This document shows, piece by piece, positions 38,450 to 49,186 of a DNA stretch of 64,000 bases. Made by a program: the position numbers and the translations under genes. Positions within the stretch are counted from its first letter, which is position 1; each line of letters opens with the position of its first letter. Where the stretch lies: assembly GCF_021018805.1 (NCBI RefSeq), contig NW_026960613.1, positions 620,001-684,000 of the forward strand, read 5' to 3'. This DNA is from Prinia subflava (lineage: Eukaryota; Chordata; Aves; Passeriformes; Cisticolidae). Below the pieces are notes generated by a model. It made no database searches and had not been told where the DNA came from. It saw only the letters and a program-made list of their open reading frames with translations.

Positions 38450-39290
38450 CTCTTTGAGTCTTGCCTTCCTTCAATTCACACACCCGTTGTGCCAGAGCAG
38501 CAGTAGATTTTCCATCCCATCTTCTCATATTTTCTCCACAATCGTGCAGGAAGAACCACAGCTCAGCTCGTGGGGTGTACCCTCTCTCCCTATCTGGGGA
38601 ATGTCTGCGTTGGGTACCAGAACCTCTGTTCTGTGCTGCCGAGATTTGGAGAAGGTCCTCTTTAATCTCCTCCCTGAGTTTCTTGTGATTCTTCTCTCTT
38701 ATCTTCTAGTTTCTGTAGACGTATCTCCACAGCTGCGATTCTGGCATGTGTTGGGCCATGCACAGCATCTGCATACGCTCGGAGCTTCTTCGCCATATCC
38801 TGCACAGTCTCCTCCATGTCATCCTTCTTCATTACTGCTAAAGCAGAAGAATATTCTTGTGGCCCAAGTTGTACAAATTTTCACCACATCACGGGTGTAC
38901 ATGGTACCAAGTCTGGGTTCCTAGTGTTTAGGTCATCTGAGAAGACAATCTCTGCCACTGTCATTTCTCTCAAGTGTTGAATCCCTTGTTCTATGGTCTT
39001 CCACCAGGTTTGCCGCATATAGAGATCATCTGCACACAAATATCTTTCTGCCACACTTCCTAGGACCTGTACCCAGAGACTGTGAGGATTAGCCCCCCTC
39101 ATCATTCTTTGGTCGATAACCGGATCAAGTGACAGAGATCCCAAATGTCTCGCTTCAGTGCCGTCCAGATTCGTAGCCTCGCCTGCAGCATCCCAAAGAC
39201 GGACTAACCAACTAATTATAGATTCATCAGGTTGATGCCTGTAATCCTTTCTTTGGTGCCCAAATGTGGTTCTCGAGACAGTGGAAAAAA
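38450..39290 (-). pseudogene. ERVL-type gag fragment
   Basis: On the minus strand the frame 39144-38881 shows GSLSLDPVIDQRMMRGANPH, then RYLCADDLYMRQTWWKTIEQ. An adjacent frame continues to about 38740 with AMVKKD-like and LRAYADAVHGPTHARI-like text. The block upstream (39280-39150) reads FGHQRKDYRHQP. I recognise this as the gag of ERVL-type elements in bird genomes. It has no start or stop of its own, has frame breaks, and gag only is present. Confidence 0.7.
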
Positions 39291-40621
39291 CCCTGTACTG
39301 ATTGTATTTTTGGTTGCAAGTAGTCTGTGTTGGTATAAAGCATTCAGTAGCTATGTTGTTTGACAGAAAAGCTGTAGATATTGTCTACCTAGACTTCAGT
39401 AAAGCCTTTGCCACCATTTCCCACAGCATTCTCCTGGAGAAATTGGCTTCCCATGGCTTGGACAGGTGAACTCTTCACTGGGTAAAAAACTGGCTGGATG
39501 GCCGGGCCCAGTGTGTGGTGGTGAATGGAGTTACAACCAGCTGGTGGTCAGTCATGAGTGGTGTTCCCCAGGGCTCAGTATTAGGGACAGTTCTGTTTAA
39601 CGTGTTCACTGATTATCTGGATGAGGGGATCAAGTGCACCCTAAGCAAGTTCACCAATGACACAAAGTTGGGCAAGAGTGTTGATTTGCTGGAGAGTGGG
39701 AGGACTTCAGAGGGATCTTGCTTTTGCTCATACACTTGCCAAGGATTTTTAAGCGATCTCAAACACTCTCATTCATAACAATTGGCTAGATCAATGAGTT
39801 GAGGCCGACCATTGGAGTTTAATAAGGTGAAGTGCCAAGTCCTACACTTGGGTCATGACAACCCCATGCAGTGCTACAGGCTTGGGGAAGAGTGTCTGGA
39901 AAGTTGGCCAGCAGAAAAGGATGTGGGAGTGTTGGTTGACAGCTGGCTGAACATGACCCGGCAGTGTGTCAAGGTGGCCAAGAAGGCCAATGACATCCTG
40001 ACTTGTATCGAAAATAGAAGCCAGCAGGACTAGGGAAGTGATTGTCCCCTTGTAGTTGGCACTGGTGGGGCCACACCCCAACTACTGTGTTCAGTTCTGG
40101 GCCGCTCACTTCAAAGAGGTAATTGAGGTGCTGAAGCATGTCCAGAGAAGGGCAACAAAGCTGGTGAAGTGTCTGGAGCACATCTTGGTCTTGAGGGGAA
40201 GCCATAAGAGGAGCAGCTGAGATCACTTGGTCTGTTCAGCCTGGAGAAGAGGAGACTGAGGAGAGACCTTACTGCAGTCTACAACTTCCTCATGAGGGGA
40301 AGAGGAAGGGGAGACACTGATCTCTTCTTTCTGGTGACCAGTGACAAGACCCAGGAGAATGGCCTCAAGTTGTGCCAGGAGAGGTTTAGATTGTATATTA
40401 GAAAAAGGTTTTTCACCCAGAGGGTGGTTGAGTACTGGAAAAGGCTTCCCAGGGAAGTGGTAACAGTACCAAGCCAGCTAGATTTCAAGAAGCTTTTGGA
40501 CAATACTCTCAGGCACATGGTGTGACTCTTGGGGATGGTCCTGTGCAGGGCTAGGTATTGGACTTGATGATCCTTGTGGATCCCTTCCAACTCAGCATAT
40601 TCTGTGATTCTGTTGTTTTGC

Positions 40622-40993
40622 CTGGGCAAAAGGAAGCTCAGGGGAAACCTTATTGCTCTCTACAACTACCTGAAAGGTAGTGGTATGAGGTGGGTGTTGG
40701 TCTCTTCTCTAAGAGGAAATAGCCTCAAGTTGCACCAGGGGAAGTTTAGATTAGATATGAGAAAAAAAACCAAACCTTTTCACTGAAAGGGTTGTCAAGC
40801 ATTGGAATAAGCTGCCCAGAGAAGTGTTCGAGTCACCATCCCTGAAAGTGTTAAAAAAACGCGGATATGGTACTTGAGGCCATGGTTTAGTGGTGAACAT
40901 GGTGCTAGTGGTAGATTGGAGGTTGGACTTGTGATCTTAGAGGTCTTTTACAACCTTAATTGTTACAATTATCACTTAATGATTCTATGTTTC
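40622..40993 (+). mobile_element. Second CR1 3' fragment in tandem
   Basis: Immediately after the long CR1, another plus-strand CR1 3' end begins inside ORF2 ([14 protein letters not shown] at 40650-40690) and runs through the 3' UTR to 'atgattctatg' near 40990. It is truncated at its 5' end. A 770-base AT-rich stretch with no gene follows. Confidence 0.82.
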
Positions 40994-41765
40994 TAAAGAA
41001 AAAAAAAAAATACAGAGGTATTACATTTGACACTGTGATCCTGGACAAATAGTCTAAATTATAGGAATATCACACTATATCCAATTCAAGGACCCAGAAT
41101 TTGGAGATATTTCACTAGCACTTGCATCTTCAAAAACTTTGTATTACTGGGAGAGAGATCAATTTTGAAGTTAACTCTATGCACCCTACAATGAAGGGTA
41201 ATCTTTGTCTCAAACATTCACAGAAGTATACATGGTATTCTTAAAATAAATAAAATCCTCATATGAAAACAATCATAAAATGTGAAATTTTCAAAAGGTT
41301 TAACAGCTCAAGATCACTAGTGCCATAGCACTGAAATTGACTACCAAAGATCAGCTGTTTGGAAATAAGGCACTGAGGGGGGAATTTTTTCCCAGATATC
41401 AAGAACTACTTTTTTCATATCTAGAATTGAACCTCTACTTCTTGGAAGTATGCAAAGAAGGAACTTTTTCATGCACTTATAAATCCTACTGCAATCAAAG
41501 GATTATTTCAGATATTCTATTAGCCTACAAATTATGGCCATGACACCTAATATCCATCTGACTGGCTTAATATTTTGTTAGCCTTAAGAATACGGTGGAA
41601 ATTGCATACCAAACATGAATGTGGGATTTTGTCCTTAAAGAGTGCCTTCATAAGTAGCATATGACATGCAATTCCAAGGGATGACTACGAACAGCATTGC
41701 ATTTACAAGTATCAGACTTCAATCAGTGGGTCACTAGTGAAAACACAGAATAAACAGTAAACTGT
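40994..41765. other. No gene seen
   Basis: AT-rich non-coding sequence; a 68-codon open frame at 41337-41543 has no recognisable domain. Confidence 0.55.
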
Positions 41766-41965
41766 TGTACTGGGTTTTGGGAGGGGGGGTACTGCAGGAA
41801 TGGTTTTTGTGAGAAGATACCAGAAGCTGTTCATATGTCTGACAAGGGGAAAAATTGCTGCACAGCAGCAGCTGAAAGAGAGGAGTGAGAATATATGAAA
41901 CAGCCCTGCAGAGACCAAGGTCAGTGAAGGAAGGGGAGGAGGTCTTCTGGGTGCTAGAGTAGATG
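41766..41965 (+). mobile_element. LTR-A 5' fragment
   Basis: Starts TGTACTGGGTTTTGGGAGGG and keeps about 200 bases of LTR-A U3, including 'gagtgagaatatatgaaaca' and 'gcagagaccaaggtcagtg'. The rest of the LTR is absent. Confidence 0.75.
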
Positions 41966-44558
41966 TATCCTCCATGCATACACAACTGTTTACAGCAAAA
42001 GAGAAAGAACTATACCAGTAACTCAGGTGGGCATTTTACCTTATGAATCTAAAAGATGAAACACATTTTATAATCACCAAGGACTTTACCTAGTACAGCT
42101 GAAAGCAAGTTAAAATATTAGTAACAAATATGACACATAAGCTTTTACATACATTAAACAATTGAGAATTTCAAGGTATACAGTATGAATAGAATCACTA
42201 ATATTCGTAGAAAACACAAACAAACAAGTTTTCCTATTTTATATTTAAAGCTAGTAAATTAGACTGTCAATTATAGATAGCCAGAAAGGAAATCCATTCC
42301 TATTCCAAGTACACATTGATTTTTTAATAAGAAAGGGAGAAAGGCACCCTTTCCCTTCTATGGGGAGGCAATCATATATCCTTCTTTCAGATCTGCTTAC
42401 CACTTACTGCTTAGTTGAAACAGCATATATGTAAGCATATGGCTACTAACTACACATTACTCTCTTCCCTGTTCTCTGTAGCTGAAGTTTTCAGAGGAGA
42501 ATTTGTTCCTTTAGTATTTCCTCATTTCCAGTAGTACTTTTCTTCAAGTCTGAGACACGACTTTTTTTCTCTACATAGAGGGCAATCTGCAACAACAACT
42601 ACTGGTATTAAAAATGCTTCAGATATTGTCAATACCCTTCCAGAGGCAGAATGTTCCAGCTGCAAAGAACATACTGAACATCTGGACAGATTTTCCAGAA
42701 ACTAAACATCTGCCTCTCATGCTGTTGTTTTTATAGGATCTAAGCATTTAAAAACTATTCTATGGTTTCTCTGCAAGCATAGCTATTTCTAGAAGACCTT
42801 TAGAAACAACACAAGCAGCTAGCATCACTAACAATGCATTGCTTTTTTCTTTTTGAAAAAATGAAAAATTATAGTAATTCAGCTTTGGGCATGAGAGTTG
42901 CACCTCCTAAAGTAGTCAGACATAAGGTTGAATCTTGCCTGTCCTCTAAAACAAGTTAAGTTTTCCTCCTATTATTGTCCAAGTTGAAAAGGCCCCTGGA
43001 CCATCTGTTTTAACGCCTTGTGGATTCATATCCAAGAACTAAAACTCCTAGTTTCTATCACATGTAAGATCTATCCATCAGATGAATTTGATTCAAGTCC
43101 CATAACCAATGCAAATACTGTCTGAGTTTTCCTACTAATCTAGTACAATTTTTAAGGAGGAAATGATAACACTGGGATTTAATGCAATGTTGTTTCTATG
43201 AGAAGTGTTGCAGGGATGGGGTTTTTTCTGTATTTATAAAGTTATGGACTGACTCAGTACATGTCTCTCCTGCAGTGACATAAAAAAAGGTGAACAAGAT
43301 TTGGTAGAAAAGAAACCTCTCCTTTCTATTACCTTAATTTCCCAGGACATCAGCAATTAAGTTACAACTTCACTGACAAGATGGTGAATCTTATTTCTTC
43401 CATTGGGAGCCTTAACACTTAATTCTGCTACGATGTAGATAGTCCAATCCCCTAATGAAGTATGCTAACCATAGTCCTCAGAAGCAAGAAGAATTTATCA
43501 CACTTCAATTCTCTTCATGCATTTTAAGAAAAATGTTATTCTAGCTTCTTTTGGAGAATAACAGATGTTACTCAGCAGTAAACAACATTATCCATACAAT
43601 CTCAAATCATTATTTTAAATGGTTATGCAAAACTATGCTTTAACTAAACTCTCAAGCATATTTGAGTTTTTTCCAGCATTTTATTTTACTAACATTTCTG
43701 GGTAAAAGATTGCTAACTCATACAAAAAAGAAAGCAACGATTTGCTTTAAAATGTCCATATTGTCAATCTACAGGTTTTCCAGTTATTCCTGAACTATTC
43801 TGTATGCTGAAGGTTTCAGAGAAAGATATAAAGTGCATTCCTCCTCTCTGTAATATGTACAATGAAATAGCATCATAAATAAGTAGGCCTGGAAAAGTCC
43901 TCAAAATTAACATCTACTTTAAATGGTTTTCTTGACAGAAGGATAAGCTCATTATAGTTGTCACATTGTGTTTTCTGTTTACTGTATTTCTGTACTTTCC
44001 AATTATTTTTGCAAAAGTATGTAGCCCAAAATGCTTTCAAATTTGTAAGCATACTTATATTTTATCTTTCAAATCAATATTGGGATTTGAATGAAAACTA
44101 ATCCAAGGACATGCCAAGTATGGTTTATCAGAACTCCCTAGTAGACCATGCAAGAAGTTCAGCTGTAGATTATTCTTCTAGGTAGAAAAAAACTAATCTT
44201 TCTAATGAACACTACCTCTCAGTGTGCACCCATAATTTGCTTGTTTTTATATTACAGCTTCCATAAGTGTAAAAGTAAGCAATGTTTCTGACATGAATAA
44301 GGGTAGCCGACCAAAGAAACAAAGCAAATTTATTCCTTTTTAGATCAGCCCGAGAGATGCATTGCCATTTAATTTATATATAGCACAAGATAACCAAAAA
44401 CATTTTCCTTCCTGCTAATATTATGAGAAATTGACTCACAGCATCTTCCTATTTATTCAGCACCTACCATCCACCAAAACCAGTCAATACAGGTAGATAT
44501 TTTACTTGCCTTTCCCAAATCTCCTAGTATCTTAAAAGTTAAAGCTTTATTGTTGCAA
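41966..44558. other. No gene seen
   Basis: About 2.6 kb of AT-rich non-coding DNA. No long ORF, no repeat family recognised and no splice-supported exon. Confidence 0.6.
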
Positions 44559-46161
44559 CCATAGAATCACTCATGTTATAAAAGACCTTTAAGATTGAGT
44601 CCAAGTGCAAATATAACACTGCTAAGGCAACCACTAAACCATGGCCCTAAGTACCACATCTACAGGTCTTTTCAATGCCTCTAGGGGTAGTGTCTCAACC
44701 ACTTCCCTGGACAGCCTGTTCCAACACTTTATAATCCTTTATATGAAGAAATTTTTTCTAATATCCAATCTAAACCTCCCCTGGAAAAACTTGAGGCCAT
44801 TTACTTCTGTCATATCACTTCTTACCTTGGAAAAGAGACTGACACCCACCTTGCTACAACCTCCTTTCAGGTCCTTGTAGAGTCCTTCAAGATCCCCTGA
44901 ACCCCCTGTTCTTCCAGACTAAAAAACCTTTGTTCCCTCAGCCACTCTTCATAAGACTTGTGCTCTAGACACTTCACCAGCCTCATTGCCCTTCTTTGGA
45001 CACACTCTAGTATCTCAGTGTCTTTCTTAGGAGCCCAAAACTGCACATAGTATTGGAAGTGAAGTATCACTAGAGCTGAGTACAAAGGGACAATTACTTC
45101 CCTAGTCCTGCAGGCCACACTATTTCTGATACAAGCTGAGAGGCTGTTAGCCTTCTTGCCCACCTGGGCACATGCTGGCTTATATTCAGCCACTGTCAAC
45201 CAACACTCCCACATCCTTTTCTGCCAGGAAGCTTTCCAGACGCTCTTCCTCAAGCCTGTAGTGTTGCATGGGGTTGTTGTGACCCAAGTGCAGGACCTGG
45301 CACTTTGCCTTATTGAACATCATACAAATGGCCTTGGCTCATTGATCCAGTCTGTCCAGATTACCACTGTAGAGCCTTTCTTCCCTCAAGCACATCAACA
45401 CTCCTGTCCAACTTGCTGTCATCTGCAAACTTACTGAGGATGCACTTGATCCCATCATCTAGATCATGAATAAAAAAAATAAATAAAACTGGTCCAAATA
45501 CTGAGCCCTGGGGAACCCCACTTGCAATCAGAAGCCAATTGGATTTAACACCATTCACCACCACTCTGGGCCCAGATATTATGATGCTTTTCTACCCAGT
45601 GAAGAGCACAGCTGTCTAAGTCATAGGAAGCCAGTTTCTCCAGGAGAATGCTGTGGGAAATGGTGTCAAAGGCTTCACTGAAGTTCAGGTAGACAACATC
45701 CACAGCCTTTCCCTTGTCCACTAAGTGGGTCACCTTGTCATAGAAGGAGATAAGGTCAGTCAAGTAGGACCTGCCTTTCATAAACCCAAACTGACTGGAC
45801 CTGATAAACTGGTGGCCTGTGCTTGTCACATAATGGCACTCAAGATGATCTGCTCCATAACATTCCCCCACACCAAGGTCAGACTGACATCCCTATAGAT
45901 CCTCGGATCCTCCTTCCAGCCCTTCTTCTAGAAAGGCATTATGTTTGTTAGCCTTCAGTCAACTGTGACCTCCCTGGTTAGCCAGGACTGTTAACAAATG
46001 TTTGGAAGTGGCTTGGTGAGCACTTCAGCCAGCTCCCTCAGTACCCTTGCGTAAATGCCATCCTGTCCCATAGACTAGTGCATGTCTAAGAGGTATAACA
46101 GATCTCTAACCATTTCCCCTTGGATTATAGGGGCCCTACTCTGCTCCCCGTCTCTGTCTTC

Positions 46162-46462
46162 TGTCACTATAGGACACGCAATGAATCACACTGACTCTGT
46201 GTATTTCTCAGAAGGCTATAGAGCGATTTATTCAAAACACAATTCTTTTATATACTATTTACAGAGACCAGTATGATTGGATGGCAAAGTTAACACCTCT
46301 TCAACCACATTGGTCAAGCCAGAGGGCCATCAAGAAGTCCCTCCTCTAAAAAGGAATGAATAACAAAGATAATAAAGAAAACATCTCTTTTTGTTTACAG
46401 CAAATTGCCTGGGAAAGAAATTTCACAAACCAAAACATCTCAGGCATGATATCAGGGCTACA
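46162..46462 (-). mobile_element. Solo LTR (301 bp), alpharetrovirus-like size and duplication
   Basis: On the minus strand it starts TGTAGCCCTGATATCATGCC and ends CCTATAGTGACA. It is flanked by a perfect 6-bp duplication GTCTTC (46156-46161, 46463-46468). The polyadenylation signal AATAAA sits in TTGAATAAATCGC, about 80 bases from its end. A 300-bp LTR starting TGTAG with a 6-bp duplication fits an alpharetrovirus-related element; the family call is an inference. Confidence 0.88.
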
Positions 46463-46906
46463 GTCTTCCAGGTCAATGGGCTGAATAGCCTGAGAACAGC
46501 TGGTCTTCTTATTCAAGACTGAGGAAAAAGCAGCATTAAGTACCTCAATCTTTTCCTCATCTTTTGTCAATGTTTCCCTTCACATCCAATAAAGGATGGA
46601 CATTCTCTAGCCCTCCTTTTGTTGCTAAAGTATTTATAGGAACAGATTTTTTCTTTTATAGCAGTATTCAGATAAAGCTCTAGTTGGGCTTAGGCCCTTC
46701 TAATTTACTCCCTGCACAACTTCCCAACCTCCTTGTAGTCCTCCTGAATTGACTGCCCCTTTTCCCAAAGGTGATAAACTCCCTTTTTCTCCCTGAGTTC
46801 CAGATAAAGCTCTCTGTTTAGCTTGGCCAGTCATCTTCCCTACAAGCTCATCTTTCAGCACATGGGGATGGTTGGCTTCTGCTCCTTTAAGATTTCTTTC
46901 TTATAC

Positions 46907-47330
46907 TGATAGTGGAGAGTTAAAATAATTTCTGTTTAAGCTAACTGCAGGTATTTGGGGGAAGGTAGAAGACGCACAATCTGAACTTTACAGCTGGCTT
47001 TGGAACAAACGTCAGCTTCTGCAACTAGCTGCATACTATTGTTTAAGTATGACTCCAGCCCAGGATATAATTGAGAAGCATTGTTTTAACCAAATCAAGT
47101 AGAACCCAGGGTAAAGCGTAGGTATGATTTAAGATAGTAACTAAGAAATAACCAGTATCTAGGGGTGGAGGTTAGTTAACATATGTATAATTTGAAACTA
47201 TAAAATCACAAATCGACTCTGTGTTCTTAGACACAAAATTTGGGCATTCCACGCCCCTGTGTCCCGCGTGCTCAAATAAAGAACCGCATATGATCGCCTT
47301 CATGTAGTTATATGTTTTCCTATGCTAACA
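46907..47330 (+). repeat. Provirus 1 5' LTR (424 bp)
   Basis: Starts TGATAGTGGAG and ends TATGCTAACA. A TATAAAA-like box is at about 47200 ('gaaactataaaatcac') and CAAATAAAGAACC near 47274 is the polyadenylation signal. The 3' copy at 55030-55463 matches it throughout except for the differences noted in the provirus entry. Confidence 0.92.
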
Positions 47331-47334
47331 TTTT

Positions 47335-47352
47335 TGGCGACCCCGGTGGGAC
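47335..47352 (+). other. Provirus 1 primer-binding site
   Basis: TGGCGACCCCGGTGGGAC begins four bases after the 5' LTR, where a tRNA primer binds. I cannot name the tRNA with certainty: it resembles a tRNA-Trp site at about 14 of 18 positions but is not exact. A splice-donor-like GAGGTAAGG follows near 47467-47475, as expected for the env transcript. Confidence 0.7.
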
Positions 47353-47635
47353 CTTGTGGGCGCAGCCAGGACCCCGCGACCCTATCACGCTCCAGCCGGC
47401 ACCGGGTGATTTCTCGGGGAGCCCATCAGCGCCGCGACCCTCGCCGTTCACAAGGACCCCTGGTGAGAGGTAAGGTTCTTTATTTTCTGGTCTGGTCTGG
47501 GGGCCTGCCATTAAGACGCAGCGAAAGCTACGCTTGGGCGAAAGGAATTCCTGGTGGTATTGCCTAGGCAGCCGTCTGTCTGACATCGCGAAAGCCTTGC
47601 AGGTTCGGCATCTATGGTTTTTATGTATCAGTAAT

Positions 47636-48487
47636 ATGGAGAAACTAAAAGGGTTAAAAGAAATTTTGGGCAGCAATAATGCCTCTATACCAAGTTCTTC
47701 TCCTTTGGGTTGTTTGTTGGCACACTGGAAAGAAGGGAATTTTGGTCAGGAATTACAAAAAGATAAATTGATTGAGTATTGTAATGTGAGCTGGCCAAAA
47801 AATGCTTTGCCTGAAAACCAGAGGTGGCCACAGAATGGGTCTTTGGATGTAAAGGTTATTATGCAAGTTAGATCGCTTTGTACACAAGATGGAATGGTAG
47901 AACAAATCCCATACCTTGATTTATTTCTATGCTTGCTCAAAAGACCGACCTGGTTAATCAGTAATAGCCTGAAAGCAGTAAGACTTGAAGAAAATAAGTG
48001 CTTGGCTTGCGTCCAAAATAAGCATTGTATGCAGCATGCAATTTTAAGTGAAGCTTTAAAGGGAGGAAGAGATGAACTGGACTCGGACTTATTAATAGGT
48101 CCCATGGCCCCCGCACCAACCACAGCCCCCTCGAATCCGAGTTCTACCCCGCTCACCCTGACCCCACCTGATTCTCTTACACCCCCCTCGCTCACACCAA
48201 AACAATATGTTTCACCCCCACCTTTGTCTGCTGAAGGTAATTATCCTCCTTTGCCTGTGCCTGCCCCTCCTCCACCTGCTTGGGTGCTGCCCCTCCTCTG
48301 CCTGCTCAGGTGCCTGCCCCTCCTCTACCTGCTCAAAGCTATCCTGCCACCCCACCGATGCCTGCTGAAAGATTTATTCCTTCTCCAACACCGGTTCAAG
48401 GGTACCCTCCACTCCCACTTACACCTCCTTCGCCAGCTCCTGTCCCGTCCCCCCCCGTACCCTCCCCTGCCAGATTCGCCTGTCTAA
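47636..48487 (+). pseudogene. gag: Provirus 1 gag, matrix and proline-rich part
   Basis: ATG at 47636 begins the first in-frame Met after the leader; the open frame upstream to 47534 is leader. Residues 1-130 look like a gammaretroviral matrix domain (text such as GCLLAHWKEGNFGQELQKDK). From about 48110 the sequence is strongly proline-rich (p12-like). Near 48270 the proline-rich reading moves to another phase, and it moves back near 48490. The original phase ends at a TAA (48485-48487). Gag normally forms the virion shell under the membrane; this copy cannot encode one continuous protein. Confidence 0.82.
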
Positions 48488-49186
48488 GATGTGTTTGTGA
48501 GGCGGAAGCAAAGAAGGGATGCAGAGAAGACAGATAGAATGGAAAGTAGTGACAGTGAAGCAGATGAGCTAGATGCCCCAGTAGCTCACCGAACACGAGG
48601 AAAACTGGCCCCGGCGTGGCCTAAGGCAGGAAAGGGTATATTAAAATCAGGCAAACAAAAGAGAACAATTATTGCACCACTAAGGAAAGGGGTGGGAACT
48701 AATGGACCTGTCTTTGTAAAGGTACCCTTTTCACCTGCTGATTTAGTCATATGGAAACAATCATCTGGAACATATAGAGAAAACCCAGATAAAGTAGCTC
48801 GCGTGGTTAAGATGATAATGAAATCTCAGAACCCTGATTGGGAAGATATTCATGTGATATTAGACACTCTAATGGATGAGACAGAAAAGGACATGGTACT
48901 TCGGGCAGCGAGAGAAAGAGCTAGAGAAGACATACGAAATGGTTTAGTGACAGGGACACTAGATTATAATTTTCCCACTGCAGACCCAGACTGGGATGCT
49001 AATGACCCCTCTGGAGTGGATATGTTAAGGCTAAAGAGATATCAGGAGTGGATTTCAGTTGGTGTTCAACAGGCAATACCTAAGAGTATGAACTGGTCTA
49101 AGTTGTATGAAATTCGACAGGAAAAGAAAGAATCTCCCACTGCCTTTCTAGAAAGACATAAGGAAGCAGCTAGAAGATATAGGTAG
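48488..49186 (+). pseudogene. gag: Provirus 1 gag, capsid part
   Basis: In the phase of the matrix, the frame from 48491 encodes a capsid with FVKVPFSPADLVIWKQSS, an MDETEKDMVLRAARERARED segment, and the major-homology-like PTAFLERHKEAARRYR near its end. This is the gammaretroviral capsid class. A TAG at 49184-49186 ends the phase. The next gag segment continues in another phase from about 49190, so a small indel lies at the junction. Confidence 0.85.

Larger units (their letters stand above)
37852..39346. mobile_element. Chimeric insertion: LTR-E 5' part, tRNA-Gly-like sequence, antisense ERVL gag
   Basis: Interrupts the CR1 reverse transcriptase. The left part (37852 to about 38365, plus strand) is LTR-E from TGTCCTAGGG through its AATAAA (38352). 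It stops about 12 bases later, near where the retroviral RNA would end. A tRNA-Gly-like segment follows on the plus strand (38366-38439), then an ERVL gag fragment on the minus strand (about 38450-39290). Flanks GTAGA (37847-37851) and GTAGC (39347-39351) may be a 5-bp duplication, but about nine extra bases precede the CR1 resumption. The order and strands do not match a normal provirus. Confidence 0.7.
34939..40033 (+). pseudogene. CR1 ORF2 remnant (endonuclease and reverse transcriptase)
   Basis: Pieces of one ORF2 across four inserts. The endonuclease N-terminal block is at 34990-35150 (AITETWWDDLYDWNAAMDGY, RRDRQGRRGNGVALYVRE). Its C-terminal block at 36458-36781 contains GDFNLPDIYWKYN. 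The linker is at 36960-37100 (AVKDNKKCFYKYISNKSRNK). The reverse transcriptase is at 37604-37740 (LANVTPIYKKGQKGDLGNSR) and 39368-39700 ([20 protein letters not shown]). The catalytic block at 39650-39665 reads FTND where CR1 has an Asp-Asp pair after Phe-Ala, so the polymerase site is altered. The end-of-ORF2 block [20 protein letters not shown] is at 39820-39890. Confidence 0.82.
33440..40618 (+). mobile_element. Nearly full-length CR1 LINE, split by four LTR-type insertions
   Basis: Segments in order: 33440-35158 (ORF1 and the start of the endonuclease), 35657-35691, 36340-37360 (end of endonuclease and linker), 37604-37851 (reverse transcriptase start) and about 39352-40618 (reverse transcriptase, thumb, 3' UTR). 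The tail at 40590-40618 carries the terminal 'attctgtgattctg' octamer series. Without inserts it is about 4.3 kb, close to the full length of CR1 in birds. Inserts are at 35159-35656, 35692-36339, 37361-37603 and 37852-39346. A 60-base block at about 39717-39780 also looks foreign. Confidence 0.88.

Noticed and set aside
38301..38924. 207-codon plus-strand frame
   Set aside because: It runs across the LTR/tRNA/antisense-gag junctions; the gag text reads on the other strand.
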